Counted from the stretch's first letter, positions 7,778 to 17,440 are shown. The stretch: 64,000 bases of DNA from DASXUC01 sp036004445 (GCA_036004445.1 DASYRL010000067.1:1-64000), one strand, 5' to 3'. Notes: a model not told the origin generated them from the letters alone. Program-made: numbers and translations.

Positions 7778-9603
7778 CATCACCGTATCCGCCGATTGCC
7801 GACTACGCGATGATCGGCGACTGCCACGGAGCGGCGCTGGTCAGCCGCGATGGATCCGTAGACTGGTGCTGTTTCCACCGGTTCGATGCCCGCCCCGCCT
7901 TCATGCGCCTGCTCGACTGGTCACGCGGCGGGTACTTCCGTGTAGCGCCTCAAGCGCCGTACACCGTCACGCGGCGGTACTGGCCCGGCACGATGGTGCT
8001 CGAAACCCGCTTCCGCGTCGACACGGGGAGCGTCGTCCTCGTGGACTGCTTCCCGATGCGCCCGGAATCGGACCCCGCGGTCGCCGAGGCGGTGCATCCT
8101 TTCCATCAACTCATCCGCTGGCTCCGGTGCGAGGCGGGAGAAGTGTCCCTACGGCTCGAGTTCTCGCCCCGGTTTGACTTCGGGCGCACGGTCCCGCGCC
8201 TCGAGACGCGCGGCGAAGGCCTCGCGGTCGTCTACGGCGGTGCGGATGCCCTGGTCCTGGAGAGCGAGCTTCCGCTGACACAGACGGACATGGCCGACTG
8301 CACGGGCGAGACGGTCTTGCGGGACGGCGACGAAGCGTTCCTCGCGGTGACCTACGCCCGCCCCCACGAGCTGCGGGCCGTGTGCATGCAGGCGTCCGAA
8401 CTCCGCGGGCGGGTCAATGATACGCGCCGCTTCTGGACCGAATGGACGGCCGGCTGCACCTATGAAGGGCCGTTTCGCGACCAGGTGCTGCGCAGCGCCA
8501 TCGTGCTGAAAGCGCTCTCGAATGCCCCGACCGGCGCCATCGTCGCGGCGCCCACGACCTCGCTCCCAGAGCAGATCGGGGGCAGCCGGAACTGGGATTA
8601 TCGGTTCGCGTGGCTGCGGGACGCGGCAATGGACCTCTACGCCCTCTACCAGGTGGGCCGCGCCTCGGAAGCCGCAGCCTTCATGGCATGGCTGCGGCGG
8701 ACGACCGCAGGACGCGTGGAGGACCTGCAGATCGTCTACGGCGTCGGCGGCGAACGCCTGTTGCCGGAGATCGAACTGACGGGAATGGAGGGCTATCGGG
8801 GCTCTCGGCCTGTGCGGATCGGCAATCGGGCGGCCGAACAGTTCCAACTCGATGTCTATGGGTTCCTGCTGGACACCGCATGGCTGCACCACAAACACGG
8901 GGGGACGATCGATCCGATCTTCTGGGAGTTCCTCAGCGCCGGAATCGACGCCGTTGCCGCACGGTGGACGCTGCCTGACTCCGGCATCTGGGAAGTTCGC
9001 GGCGAGCCCCAGCACTTTACGTCCTCCAAACTCCTGGCCTGGGTTGCGGTCGACCGGGCGATCCGGCTTGCGCGGGCCCGCGGGTACCGCGGCGATCTCA
9101 ACGCCTGGGTGGCGCTGCGGCGGCAGATCCGCCGGCGGATCGAGGCCGAGGGGATCGACCCGGCGACCGGGGCCTTCGTGCGGGCATTCGGTTCGCCCCA
9201 GGTCGACGCGTCGCTGCTCCTCATCCCGCTGGTCAGGTTTCTGCCTCCCGACGACCCGCGCGTGCGGAATACACTGCGCCGCGTCGAAGCGGACCTGACG
9301 CATGACGGGTTGGTCTACCGCTATCGCACCGACGACGGCTTACCTGGCGATGAAGGCGCTTTCCTCATCTGCAGTTTCTGGCTGGTGGACAACCTGGCCC
9401 TGACCGGAGACATCGGCCGCGCCCAGGACGAACTGACGCGCCTGCTGGGGTACGGGAACGACCTCGGTCTCTTTGCGGAGCAAATCGATCCGCGGACCGG
9501 TGAATCGTTGGGGAACTTTCCTCAGGCATTCAGCCACGTCGGTCTGATCGGGGCGGTCAGGAATCTGCAGCGGGCCCAGGAGTTGAAGGCGCGGCGCGCT
9601 TAA
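7774..9603 (+). CDS. GH15 trehalase/glucoamylase-like glycoside hydrolase
   Basis: Glycoside hydrolase family 15 protein of 609 residues, without a signal peptide and so cytosolic. The N-terminal trehalase-like domain (IADYAMIGDCHGAALVSRDG, then VDWCCFHRFD) is followed by the (alpha/alpha)6 barrel. Both GH15 acidic motifs are present: the general-acid region SGIWEVRGEPQHF near 405 and the base region ending GNFPQAFSHVGL near 577. Family members hydrolyse trehalose or alpha-1,4-glucans. The intracellular subtype seen here is often a trehalase, but substrate cannot be settled from sequence. ATG 7774 was chosen because the conserved N-terminus starts there. Confidence 0.87.
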   Translation: MTSPYPPIADYAMIGDCHGAALVSRDGSVDWCCFHRFDARPAFMRLLDWSRGGYFRVAPQAPYTVTRRYWPGTMVLETRFRVDTGSVVLVDCFPMRPESDPAVAEAVHPFHQLIRWLRCEAGEVSLRLEFSPRFDFGRTVPRLETRGEGLAVVYGGADALVLESELPLTQTDMADCTGETVLRDGDEAFLAVTYARPHELRAVCMQASELRGRVNDTRRFWTEWTAGCTYEGPFRDQVLRSAIVLKALSNAPTGAIVAAPTTSLPEQIGGSRNWDYRFAWLRDAAMDLYALYQVGRASEAAAFMAWLRRTTAGRVEDLQIVYGVGGERLLPEIELTGMEGYRGSRPVRIGNRAAEQFQLDVYGFLLDTAWLHHKHGGTIDPIFWEFLSAGIDAVAARWTLPDSGIWEVRGEPQHFTSSKLLAWVAVDRAIRLARARGYRGDLNAWVALRRQIRRRIEAEGIDPATGAFVRAFGSPQVDASLLLIPLVRFLPPDDPRVRNTLRRVEADLTHDGLVYRYRTDDGLPGDEGAFLICSFWLVDNLALTGDIGRAQDELTRLLGYGNDLGLFAEQIDPRTGESLGNFPQAFSHVGLIGAVRNLQRAQELKARRA

Positions 9604-9638
9604 GGTCATCCGGCAGGGTAGCATAGTAGGTGAGGATC

Positions 9639-10364
9639 ATGGGTGCGGTCAGCAGGTCGGACAAGATCTGGTACCTCCGGCGCCACGACTTCCTGGCCGG
9701 ACTCAAGGAAGCCGAGCTGCAGGAGCTCGCCGAGCGGACCCAGATGCGGGAATTCCAGCGCGGCAAGGTCATTCTCCATCCCGACTCACGCCAGGAACTC
9801 GTATACCTGATCAAGGAAGGCCGGGTGAAGATCTCGCGGTACTCACCGGATGGGCGCGAGCAGATTCTCACGTTCCTCGCCGCGGGTGACCTGTTTGGAG
9901 AACTTGCCCTGATTCAGGAGCGTGAGGCGGTTCACATCGAGGCGTTCGAGGATACGCTCATCTGTACGATGCCACGCACGGATTTCGCGGCACTGCTGGA
10001 ACGCCGGCCGGAGTTGATGCTGCACGTGATCAAGGCCATGGCAGAGCGACTGCGGCAGGCTGAGGAGGAAATCGCCGATCTCGTCTTCCGGGATGTGCCG
10101 GGGCGCATTGCGGCGCTGCTGCTCCGGCTGGGCGAGGAGTACGGCGAGCGCGATCCGGACGGCCAGCGCTTGACCCTGCGGCTGACCCATCAGGACATTG
10201 CCAGCATGGTCGGCGCGACGCGCGAGACGGTAACGACTACGCTGAGCCGGTTCCGGGAATCCGCACTGATCGCCACCGATCAACGGTACATCATCATCCT
10301 GCAGCCGGAACGGCTCCGGGCGATCTCGGGGCGCCGGCATCTGAGTGGAGATTCCAACTCTTAG
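9639..10364 (+). CDS. Crp/Fnr-family transcriptional regulator
   Basis: Cyclic-nucleotide-binding regulator of about 241 residues. The N-terminal cNMP-fold domain spans roughly residues 15-130 (GDLFGELALIQ core). A dimer helix follows, then a Crp-type winged helix containing LTHQDIASMVGATRETVTT, the family HTH. The FNR-type N-terminal cysteine cluster is missing, so an oxygen-sensing [4Fe-4S] is unlikely. ATG 9639 has AGGTGAGG just upstream; GTG 9630 is the alternative start. The 3' end overlaps nnrE by 20 bp. The target genes cannot be deduced. Confidence 0.88.
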   Translation: MGAVSRSDKIWYLRRHDFLAGLKEAELQELAERTQMREFQRGKVILHPDSRQELVYLIKEGRVKISRYSPDGREQILTFLAAGDLFGELALIQEREAVHIEAFEDTLICTMPRTDFAALLERRPELMLHVIKAMAERLRQAEEEIADLVFRDVPGRIAALLLRLGEEYGERDPDGQRLTLRLTHQDIASMVGATRETVTTTLSRFRESALIATDQRYIIILQPERLRAISGRRHLSGDSNS

Positions 10365-11058
10365 CGCAGACCAGATGCGCGAAGTCGACCGGTTGATGGT
10401 CGACGAATACGGCATCCAGCTGATCCAGATGATGGAGAATGCCGGGCGGCACCTCGCCGGATTGTCGCGTGCGCTCATCGGACCCCCGGCCGGGCAGCGG
10501 ATTCTGGTGGCCTGCGGCAAAGGCAACAACGGAGGTGGTGGGCTGGCCGCCGCGCGCCACCTCGCCAACTGGGGCGCCGACGTCACAATCGGCATCGAGT
10601 CCGCCGATCGACTCGCTGACGTTCCCGCTGCACAGTGGAAGGCCCTGCGCGGGCTGCCGGTCCGGAAGGTGGAGGGTGACGCCGCGATTGCGGCGGTTGA
10701 CCCCGGCGCGCACGCGCTCGCGATTGACGCGCTGATCGGCTACGGCCTGCGCGGCGAGCCCCGCGGCTGGATCGCGTCGATGATTGATCGCCTGAACGCG
10801 GTCCGCACGCTCGTCCTGGCGCTGGATGTCCCGTCGGGGTTAGATAGCACCACGGGCCGGGCCGCGGGCCGGACGATCCGCGCGGCGGCGACCATGACGC
10901 TGGCGCTGCCGAAAGCGGGGCTCTTTGCTCCGGAAGCGAAGCCATTCGTAGGAAAGCTGTTTCTTGCCGATCTTGGAGTTCCGCCTGTGTTGTACGAACG
11001 CATCGGACTCCGCGTCGGCGCGCTCTTCAGCGATGCGGAATTGATCCCGTTGGGGTGA
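10345..11058 (+). CDS. nnrE: NAD(P)H-hydrate epimerase (YjeF N-terminal)
   Basis: Stand-alone YjeF N-terminal domain (237 residues) that epimerises damaged NAD(P)H hydrates so that a dehydratase can repair them. The motifs GKGNNGGGGLAAARHL (near 53), DALIGYGLRG (near 131) and LDVPSGLDSTTG (near 156) are typical. The C-terminal ADP-dependent dehydratase domain with which it is often fused is absent and is not found elsewhere in the window. GTG 10345 gives the family N-terminus (MREVDRLMVDEYGI) and overlaps the Crp gene. It is followed 6 bp later by gnd, so it likely shares its transcript. Confidence 0.88.
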   Translation: MEIPTLSADQMREVDRLMVDEYGIQLIQMMENAGRHLAGLSRALIGPPAGQRILVACGKGNNGGGGLAAARHLANWGADVTIGIESADRLADVPAAQWKALRGLPVRKVEGDAAIAAVDPGAHALAIDALIGYGLRGEPRGWIASMIDRLNAVRTLVLALDVPSGLDSTTGRAAGRTIRAAATMTLALPKAGLFAPEAKPFVGKLFLADLGVPPVLYERIGLRVGALFSDAELIPLG

Positions 11059-11064
11059 GCCGCA

Positions 11065-11962
<898 letters not shown>

Positions 11963-11973
<11 letters not shown>

Positions 11974-12721
11974 CGTCCGGGTGTTTCCCGAGCTCGACGC
12001 GCTGAGCCGCGCTGTCGCCGAGACGTTCGTGTCGGAAGCCCTGCAGGCGATCAGGACCTCCGGGCGCTGCACAGTGGCACTGGCGGGGGGAAGCACTCCG
12101 CGGCGGCTGTACCGCTTTCTCGCGTTCGGGTACGCCGAACGGCTGCCCTGGCCGGCCGTGCAGTTATTCATGGGCGATGAGCGGTACGTCCCTCCCGGCG
12201 ACACCCTGAGCAACTTTCGGATGGTACAGGAGACGTTGATCGACCACCTGCCGGTCCCGCCGGTGAATGTCCATCCGACGGATACGTCGTACGCGGATCC
12301 CGCCCTCGCTGCCGAGGCCTATGAGCAGGTTCTGCGCGGGTACTTTTCGGGCGACTGGCCGCGTTTTGACGTCGTGTTCCTGGGCATGGGGACGGATGGG
12401 CACACCGCGTCGCTGTTTCCCGGAACGCCGGCGCTGCTCGAGACCACGCGCTGGGTCGTGGCCACCACATCGCCGCGGCAGCCCCCCGATCGCCTCACGC
12501 TCACCCTGCCGGTATTCAACCACGCCCAACACGTCCACTTCCTGGTCGCCGGGCCGGCGAAGGCCGACGCGCTGCGCCAGGTGCTCATGACGCCCGAGAC
12601 CACGAGATGTACTGCCGCGCGCGTCAAGCCGATCGACGGCCACGTAACCTGGTGGGCGGACGAGGCCGCGGCCGCGGGAGTCGAGGAACTCGTTCAAGAG
12701 CGCGGAGCACAGGCGACCTAA
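11963..12721 (+). CDS. pgl: 6-phosphogluconolactonase
   Basis: Lactonase of the DevB/Pgl type (252 residues) hydrolysing 6-phosphogluconolactone. VALAGGSTPRRLYRFL (near 36) and the long motif VFLGMGTDGHTASLFPGTPA (near 136) are diagnostic, as is MGDERYVPPGDTLSN near 70. GTG 11963 overlaps the end of gnd, giving tight coupling between consecutive pentose-phosphate steps. The gene ends 21 bp from the stop of the convergent flavoprotein gene. Confidence 0.92.
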
Positions 12722-12742
12722 CAAGCCTGTGCTCCGCATCAA

Positions 12743-12856
12743 CTACGCGCTCTTCTTCTCAGCGTGGGCTTCCTTGTTGTGTTTGTCGAGTTCCTCCTTG
12801 GTCTTGAACTCCATGTTGCACTGAGGGCAACTCAGTGAGGTCGTCTTCGGTTCCAT
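12743..12856 (-). CDS. 37-residue C2H2 zinc-finger protein (internal start)
   Basis: Starts at ATG 12856 inside the longer frame and yields a 37-residue protein beginning MEPKTTSL. It contains CPQC and, twelve residues on, a HxxxxH pair in a short basic/acidic helix (EELDKHNKEAHAEKKSA). Such small zinc-finger proteins occur alone in many bacteria. The strong Shine-Dalgarno (AAAGGAGGTG) is the main evidence for independent translation. Its in-frame fusion to the reductase may be a lost stop codon. Confidence 0.6.
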   Translation of the reverse strand: MEPKTTSLSCPQCNMEFKTKEELDKHNKEAHAEKKSA

Positions 12857-14266
12857 GGCCCACCTCCTTTCTCCGATCTTCTCCGGTGCGATGTTCCGGA
12901 GGAGTGCGCGTGCCGTGCCCTCCACGCCCTCCTGCAGCGTCGGGAAGATGCCCACGGCTGTGGCTAGGTCGTCGATGGTCCCGCGACGGCGCATTACGAC
13001 GATGGCGTCGTAGATGAGATTGGCCGCATCCGGTCCCACGATGTGACAGCCTAGGATCCGCCGCGTGCGGCGCTCGGCGACGAACTTGATGACGCCTGCG
13101 GTTTCGCCAATCAGACGGGCCATTGAGACCTGGGAAAACTCCACCGTCCCGGTGACGACGTCGTGCCCGGCCTCGCGGGCCTCTGGCTCGGTCAGACCGA
13201 CGCTGCCGACCTGCGGGTCGGTAAAGATCGCGTGCCCCAGCGGGGCCCGGTCGACGCGCCGACCCGCGCCCTGAAACGCGTTGCCAAAGGCGATCTTGCC
13301 TTCTTCCTGGCAGATGCGCGTGAACGGCTGTTTTCCGTTCACGTCGCCGATCGCCCAGATGCCCCGCGCAGTGGTCTCCAGGAAGTCATCCACGACGACA
13401 TAACCGGCCTCGTCGGTCCGGACGCCTGCCGCGGCCAGATTCAGCATCTCGGTATTCGGGATCCGGCCCGCAGCGGCCAGGAGGTGTGAGCCGGTGACGG
13501 CCAGCTCCCGTCCCCCGGCGTCTGCCGCAACAGCCGAAACGTTGCCGTGACCGTGCCTTACGCTCACCAGGTCATGGCCGAGCCTGACCGTGATGCCTTC
13601 AGCGGCGAATGCCCCCGCGATGACCTCGCTGACCGCCGGGTCCTCGCGGGCCAGGAGGCGGTCTTTGCGGTGCAGGATCGTCACGTCCGCGCCGAACCGA
13701 CGGAACGCCTGCGCCAGCTCGCATCCGACATATCCACCGCCCACGACGATGAGGTGTTCGGGAACCTCCTGCAGTTCCATGATGGTCTCATTGGTCAGGA
13801 CCAACTGCGGATCCAGCCCAGGAAGATCGGGCATCCGCGGCCGCAGTCCGGTGGCGACGAAGATCGCCTCAGCGGTCAGCATCCGGTCGCCAATGGCGAC
13901 CGTTCGCGGGCCGGTAAAGCGCGCGCTGCCCTCGAACAGGATCAGCCCTTCGGCCTCGCGCGCGTGGCCGAAGGCCTCCTCACGATGGTCCTCCACCAGA
14001 GCGCGTTTCTCGCCGATGATGGCTTTGAGGTCGACCGACGTGTCCCAGGTCCGGACATGGTAGCGGGCCGCCGTCCGGCACAGATGCGCGATCCGTGCCC
14101 GGTGGATGAGGAACTTGCTGGGCACACAGCCGGTATTGATGCATGTACTGCCGTACGGGCGCTTGTAGATCAGGGCAACCCGTTTGCCCGCGTCCAGCGC
14201 CAGGCCCGCGACAACGGTCCCAGCCTCACCCGCACCGATGACGATAGCGTCGAAATTCGCGTCCAC
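12743..14266 (-). CDS. Mercuric reductase-like flavoprotein read through into a C2H2 zinc finger
   Basis: A single 507-residue frame. Residues 1-470 are a pyridine nucleotide-disulfide oxidoreductase of the Lpd/MerA group: FAD motif VIGAGEAGTVVAG, redox-active CINTGCVPSK (near 43), NAD motif VVGGGYVGCELAQAF (near 173), and the FAD motif GIWAIGDVNG (near 307). It has neither a MerA heavy-metal-binding domain nor the C-terminal Cys pair, so mercury reduction is doubtful. Residues 471-507 form a C2H2 finger (CPQC then HNKEAH). There is no stop between the two parts. The ATG of the finger is preceded by a perfect AAAGGAGGTG Shine-Dalgarno, so a separate small protein is probably also made. It starts at ATG 14266, divergent from the HAD gene. 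Confidence 0.82.
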   Translation of the reverse strand: MDANFDAIVIGAGEAGTVVAGLALDAGKRVALIYKRPYGSTCINTGCVPSKFLIHRARIAHLCRTAARYHVRTWDTSVDLKAIIGEKRALVEDHREEAFGHAREAEGLILFEGSARFTGPRTVAIGDRMLTAEAIFVATGLRPRMPDLPGLDPQLVLTNETIMELQEVPEHLIVVGGGYVGCELAQAFRRFGADVTILHRKDRLLAREDPAVSEVIAGAFAAEGITVRLGHDLVSVRHGHGNVSAVAADAGGRELAVTGSHLLAAAGRIPNTEMLNLAAAGVRTDEAGYVVVDDFLETTARGIWAIGDVNGKQPFTRICQEEGKIAFGNAFQGAGRRVDRAPLGHAIFTDPQVGSVGLTEPEAREAGHDVVTGTVEFSQVSMARLIGETAGVIKFVAERRTRRILGCHIVGPDAANLIYDAIVVMRRRGTIDDLATAVGIFPTLQEGVEGTARALLRNIAPEKIGERRWAMEPKTTSLSCPQCNMEFKTKEELDKHNKEAHAEKKSA

Positions 14267-14382
14267 ACGACAGATTTACCCTCTGGCCGGCCGGCAAGTG
14301 TGAGCTGTCTTACATCGTCGCGCCACGCGGTCTCGTATTGTAACCTGGAAGCGACCACGGAAGCGGCCAAGGACATCTCTTC

Positions 14383-15063
14383 ATGCCACCCATCCTCGTG
14401 TTCGATGTGAATGAAACCTTGCTGGATCTGGCGGCTTTCGACGCGTCCTTCGATCAGTACTTCGGCGATGTCGCGGTGCGGCACGAATGGTTTGATCAGA
14501 TGCTGCTCATTGCCTTTACCACCGCGATCACCGGGCCTTACGCCGACTTCGGGACGATCGGCAGAGCCGCCCTGGGAGTCGTGGAACGACGGTACCATCG
14601 ATCGCTTTCCGATGAGGAACGCTCGCAAATCCTGGGGACGATTCGTCGGCTTGCTCCCCACCCTGATGTGGAAGGGGGCCTCCGTCGGCTGCAGCAAGGT
14701 GGGCTGCGGATGGTGACCCTGACGAACTCGACGGCCCAGGTGGCCGAGGCGCAACTTGCCCACGCAGGCTTGAGCCACTACTTTGAGCGGGTCTTCTCAG
14801 CCGACTCAGTCCGCAGCCTCAAGCCCTCTTCCGTACCTTACCGGATGGTCGCCGAGAAGATGAGCGTGGACATCGGCTCGCTGCTCCTCGTCGCCGCGCA
14901 TGCCTGGGATATCGTCGGGGCGATCAGCGCCGGATGCAGGGCGGCGTTCATCGAGCGGCCGGGGCGGTTTCTCGACGCGCTGACTCCAAGGCCCGACTAT
15001 GCTGCGGCGAACCTGGAACTGCTTGCGGATCAGATCCTGCGCCAGGAGCGGCTGGATAGGTAA
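14383..15063 (+). CDS. Haloacid dehalogenase type II-like HAD hydrolase
   Basis: A 226-residue HAD-superfamily protein. The nucleophile motif FDVNETLLD lies at residues 7-15, TLTNST near 113 (motif II), the Lys of SLKPSSVPYRMV near 147 (motif III) and AAHAWDIVGAISAG near 170 (motif IV). The VNETLLD variant and overall length are typical of (S)-2-haloacid dehalogenases, which release halide from short 2-haloacids. Many relatives are uncharacterised phosphatases. It is divergent from the flavoprotein gene over a 116-bp gap that should hold both promoters. Confidence 0.83.
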   Translation: MPPILVFDVNETLLDLAAFDASFDQYFGDVAVRHEWFDQMLLIAFTTAITGPYADFGTIGRAALGVVERRYHRSLSDEERSQILGTIRRLAPHPDVEGGLRRLQQGGLRMVTLTNSTAQVAEAQLAHAGLSHYFERVFSADSVRSLKPSSVPYRMVAEKMSVDIGSLLLVAAHAWDIVGAISAGCRAAFIERPGRFLDALTPRPDYAAANLELLADQILRQERLDR

Positions 15064-15084
15064 GTGCTCCGTGCCGCGCCGAGC

Positions 15085-15340
15085 TCAGGAAGCCGCGGCG
15101 AGTCCGACGGTCTGGCGGGAAGGCGCGGTGTGCCGCAGCCAGCGCGCGGCGGCGATTGCCGCCATCGCCCCGTACCCGGCGGCCGTGATCGCCTGGCGGT
15201 AGGCATGGTCGTGCACGTCGCCGGCCGCGAAGACTCCCTCCACGGTGGACATCTGGCGGCCGTCCACGATGAGGTAGCCGTCTTCGTTCATCCCCAGCTG
15301 GCCTACGAACAACCGGGAGTTCGGCTGGTGTCCGATTCGA
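15085..15340 (-). pseudogene. Thioredoxin reductase C-terminal fragment (trxB remnant)
   Basis: On the minus strand the frame GHQPNSRLFVGQLGMNEDGY, continuing VEGVFAAGDVHDHAYRQAIT, matches the last 85 or so residues of thioredoxin reductase. The FAD-binding GVFAAGD motif is intact. The N-terminal FAD and NADPH domains and the CxxC are gone. Upstream of the homology the frame has no start in a sensible place. The break at about 15336-15340 coincides with the point where the plus-strand fragment below begins. Confidence 0.75.
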
Positions 15341-15467
15341 CCCGGTGATGCTGAACCTCGATGCGTCGTTCTTCTTCCTGAGCCACATTGTCTGGGGAGG
15401 TGCCCTCGGCTACCTGCTGCCGGTGAGGACGGCCGTTCCGCAGACCGCACGGACGGCGTCCGCCTAG
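15336..15467 (+). pseudogene. Membrane-protein C-terminal fragment at a deletion junction
   Basis: The plus-strand frame FDPVMLNLDASFFFLSHIVW followed by GGALGYLLPV looks like the last transmembrane helix of an integral membrane protein; the gene body is missing. Coding continuity begins at about 15336, the same place where trxB homology on the other strand stops. This suggests one deletion that removed the facing 5' parts of two divergent genes. The family was not identified. Confidence 0.4.
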
Positions 15468-15510
15468 GGTCGCTTTCCCGGTGTGGCCTTCCTTACATCG
15501 CCGGCGGCGG

Positions 15511-16686
15511 ATGGGTTCCTATGATCGATCTGTGAGGCAACCAGTCGCTGTATTGGCCTGGGGGATCGTTCTGCTGGTCGTGGCCGGGGCCGTCTATTGG
15601 GGAGTGACGCGCGTGCGGGACGTGGATGCATCCCACCAGGGCGAGCCGGTGCCCTTCAATACACTGGGATGGAAGACCGATTTCACGAAGCACAGCGTCC
15701 CACTGTCGCAGATCGTCTCAGGCGGTCCTCCCAAAGACGGTATCCCCGCGATCGACAAGCCGGTCTTTGAAACAGTGACTGAGGCAGAGAGATGGCTGAA
15801 GCCGAAAGAGCCCGTCATCGTTTTCGAGTCGAACGCCGACGTGCGCGCCTATCCGCTGCAGATCCTTATCTGGCACGAGATCGTTAACGACACGGTCGGT
15901 CGGCTTCCGGTGACGGTGACATTCTGCCCGCTGTGCAACACGGCGATCGCCTTTGACCGACGTCTCGCCGGCCGCGTACTCGATTTCGGTACCACTGGGA
16001 TGCTGCGGTTCTCCGACCTCGTCATGTATGATCGGCAGACGGAATCGTGGTGGCAGCAGATTACCGGCGAAGCAATCGTCGGGAGACTCACCGGCCAACG
16101 GCTGAAGTTTCTTCCCGCGCAGATCATCGCCTGGGAGACGTTTGCGAAGACCTTTCGAAGTGGGAAGGTGCTCTCGCGCACTACCGGTCATGCGCGTCCG
16201 TACGGACAGAATCCTTACGTGGGCTATGACGATGTCCGCTCTTCGCCGTTTCTCTTCTCAGGGCCGTCCGATGCCCGCCTTCGGCCGATGGAGCGCGTCG
16301 TGACCGTCTCGCTTGGTGGCGAGAACGTCGCCTACCCGTTCGCCGTACTCGAGAAGGCCGGAGTGATCAACGATACGGTCGGGGGCAAACCCATCGTCGT
16401 GTTCTTCCAGAAAGGTGTGGCATCGGCGCTGGACGGCGGCAGCATTGCCGACTCCAGAGACATCGGCACCGCAGCCGTTTTCTCCCGGACCGCTGCCGGC
16501 CGCCCACTGACATTCAAGAAAGACGGCGCCCGGTTCGTCGACGCGCAGACCGCCAGCACGTGGTCGATCCTGGGCGCGGCGACCGCCGGTCCACTGACCG
16601 TGACGCGCTTGACGCCCATCGTTAGCGGTCAGCACTTTTGGTTCGCCTGGGCCGCGTTCAGGCCGGGCACACGAGTCCACCGGTAG
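15511..16686 (+). CDS. DUF3179 domain protein, membrane-anchored
   Basis: An N-terminal transmembrane anchor (VAVLAWGIVLLVVAGAVYWG) is followed by a DUF3179 domain covering most of the 391-residue protein. The family hallmark VTVTFCPLCNTAIAFDRRL with CxxC lies near residue 138, and the conserved DLVMYDRQTESWWQQITGEA segment near 169. The biochemical role of DUF3179 is unknown; the exposed CxxC and the neighbouring thiol-redox genes make a redox or metal role possible. Start ATG 15511; GTG 15532 would also keep the anchor. It converges on the deiodinase-like selenoprotein gene with an 8-bp gap. Confidence 0.85.
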   Translation: MGSYDRSVRQPVAVLAWGIVLLVVAGAVYWGVTRVRDVDASHQGEPVPFNTLGWKTDFTKHSVPLSQIVSGGPPKDGIPAIDKPVFETVTEAERWLKPKEPVIVFESNADVRAYPLQILIWHEIVNDTVGRLPVTVTFCPLCNTAIAFDRRLAGRVLDFGTTGMLRFSDLVMYDRQTESWWQQITGEAIVGRLTGQRLKFLPAQIIAWETFAKTFRSGKVLSRTTGHARPYGQNPYVGYDDVRSSPFLFSGPSDARLRPMERVVTVSLGGENVAYPFAVLEKAGVINDTVGGKPIVVFFQKGVASALDGGSIADSRDIGTAAVFSRTAAGRPLTFKKDGARFVDAQTASTWSILGAATAGPLTVTRLTPIVSGQHFWFAWAAFRPGTRVHR

Positions 16687-16694
16687 CCCTCCCT

Positions 16695-17399
16695 TCAGCC
16701 GAAGGCCGCCCGGTACTCTCTCACCGCCTTGGGGCCGTTCCGCTCCAGCGCCGCATAGAAAGCCTCGCGGTCCTGGTGGCGGAAATCCATCCGCTCGACG
16801 TGGAATGGCGCGAGACGCTCACCCCCTCGGCGCCGGTCCACGACATTGAGGAAGTACTCGACGGCGTTGACGATGCTGGCTGGATCCGTCCAGTCGGATT
16901 TGTACACGGGCACACCGGAGGCGGCGAAGATCCAGCTCATATTTGGCATGGAGCCGTATGCGCGATGGCAGGCGCCGTCCAGCGCATCGACGAGAATCGG
17001 ACGCGTGACGCCGAGCCGGTCGCGCAACGCGCGCGCGTGCCGCAGCTTCTGTGCCATCGAGGTGTGGTGGGGGTAGAATTCGCCCGGATGCGCTTCGTGC
17101 GTGTAGAGGAAGACCGAGCCAACGCCTTGAGGAGCGACCCGCTGCGCGATCCCGTTCATGGATGGCGCCGCCATCCCGCAGTAGGGTCAGGTGAAGCTCC
17201 CAAATTCGACGATCGTGTACGTGTGCTGCGCCCAGATGGCAGACAGGCGCGTCTCGGCGCCGTCTAGGCCCCAGAGCGGGAAATCGGGGGCGGGCTGCCC
17301 GAGCGGCGGGCTTGCGGAGAAATTCAACCAGGGGCCGAACTTCTCAGGAATGAATTCATCGTAGTTGTAGCGGACCAGCAGGGCCGAATCGTTCACCAC
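16695..17399 (-). CDS. Deiodinase-like selenoprotein (in-frame TGA = Sec)
   Basis: Read through one TGA at 17189-17187, this is a 234-residue thioredoxin-fold protein. The stop lies in FGSFT-U-PYCGM, exactly where iodothyronine deiodinases have selenocysteine (FGSxTUPPF). Downstream the family landmarks continue in frame: FLYTHEAHPGEFYPHH, RPILVDALDG and AYGSMPNMSWIF. Neither half is a complete protein alone. A 7-bp hairpin with a GGC loop lies 17 nt after the TGA (17160-17176). Bacterial deiodinase-like proteins probably act as peroxiredoxin-type or dehalogenating reductases; iodothyronine is not implied. It starts at GTG 17399 after a GAGGGG sequence. A sequencing error or nonsense mutation is the alternative but is unlikely given three similar cases nearby. 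Confidence 0.85.
17160..17176 (-). promoter_or_regulatory. SECIS-like hairpin of the deiodinase-like gene
   Basis: On the minus strand GGATGGC-GGC-GCCATCC forms a perfect 7-bp stem with a three-base loop starting with G. Seventeen nucleotides separate the TGA from the loop. This fits published bacterial SECIS criteria (loop 16-37 nt after UGA, G in the first two loop positions). Confidence 0.6.
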
Positions 17400-17440
17400 A
17401 GCCCCTCGCTCCAGGGAAGGATCCGAGATCTCTGCCGCCG

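Noticed and set aside
12743..14266. Mercury-resistance (mer) operon
   Set aside because: The flavoprotein lacks the MerA metal-binding domain and C-terminal Cys pair, and no merR, merT or merP is nearby.
15085..15467. Insertion-sequence scar
   Set aside because: No terminal inverted repeats, target duplication or transposase fragment; a simple deletion explains the truncated genes.
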